This document shows positions 63,991-64,000 of a DNA stretch of 64,000 bases, piece after piece; positions within the stretch are counted from its first letter, which is position 1, and every line of letters begins with the position of its first letter. The position numbers and the translations under genes are program-made. Below the pieces are notes generated by a model that searched no databases, was not told the origin of the DNA, and worked only from the letters and a program-made list of their open reading frames with translations. Source of the DNA: Apilactobacillus bombintestini (lineage in GTDB: Bacteria > Bacillota > Bacilli > Lactobacillales > Lactobacillaceae); the NCBI RefSeq assembly GCF_003627035.1, contig NZ_CP032626.1, positions 62,001-126,000 on the forward strand. The letters run 5' to 3'.

Positions 63991-64000
63991 AGGTCATCTC

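Noticed and set aside
1-64000. CRISPR array, tRNA or rRNA genes, complete insertion sequences
   Set aside because: None seen on reading; no regularly spaced repeats, no cloverleaf-like sequences ending in CCA, no transposase frames.

Overview
The window is a chromosomal origin region of a low-GC Gram-positive bacterium, almost certainly a member of the Lactobacillaceae. The evidence is the conserved replication block (rpmH, dnaA, dnaN, yaaA, recF, gyrB, gyrA, rpsF, ssb, rpsR, gdpP, rplI, dnaB), several T-box leaders, tandem PepC peptidases, an isoleucine 2-epimerase-like enzyme, and a mannitol dehydrogenase close to the Leuconostoc enzyme next to a ROK fructokinase. The last pair suggests a heterofermentative, fructose-reducing (possibly fructophilic) species. 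I do not name a species. I see no tRNA or rRNA genes, no CRISPR array and no complete insertion sequence.
Layout. Positions 1-8.5 kb: a partial tRNA-editing-like (B3/B4) gene, then an apparent single operon nrdD-nrdG-sufC-sufD-sufS-sufU-sufB that joins anaerobic ribonucleotide reductase to Fe-S cluster assembly. 8.6-13 kb: pcp, a possible small RNA, an orphan peptide-binding lipoprotein behind a T-box, and an MFS transporter. 13-28.5 kb (minus strand): dnaB back to dnaA, with pepQ inserted between dnaN and yaaA. oriC is bipartite: DnaA boxes lie on both sides of dnaA, and a textbook unwinding element (two abutting DnaA boxes, a GC patch, DnaA-trios and an AT-rich stretch) lies between dnaA and dnaN. 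28.9-34.8 kb (plus strand): rpmH, rnpA, yidC, khpB/jag, mnmE, mnmG. The usual rsmG-noc-parAB block does not follow mnmG, yet five parS-like sites are scattered through the window.
34.9-43.2 kb: signal peptidase I, the isoleucine epimerase, two tandem PepC peptidases, and an amino-acid ABC transporter preceded by three consecutive complete T-box riboswitches. 43.2-44.8 kb: a very AT-rich insert flanked by a 21-bp direct repeat. It carries a nuclease-helicase gene interrupted at a T7 tract. 44.9-56.2 kb: small membrane and hypothetical genes, a second T-box-controlled orphan OppA, cardiolipin synthase, a duplicated MFS pair, a cell-wall amidase and a zinc/manganese-type ABC transporter without its binding protein. 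56.3-64 kb: an unrecognised lipoprotein, a GH25 lysozyme with a long acid-free Lys/Arg/Tyr tail, the mannitol dehydrogenase/fructokinase locus, a paired fluoride channel, and an ABC exporter whose ATPase gene has an in-frame stop.
How the genes work together. Most genes run away from oriC, in the leading-strand direction; nrdDG-suf is a notable exception. Nitrogen supply is a recurring theme: two orphan peptide-binding proteins, four peptidases (Pcp, PepQ, two PepC) and an amino-acid importer, with several of these under T-box (uncharged tRNA) control.
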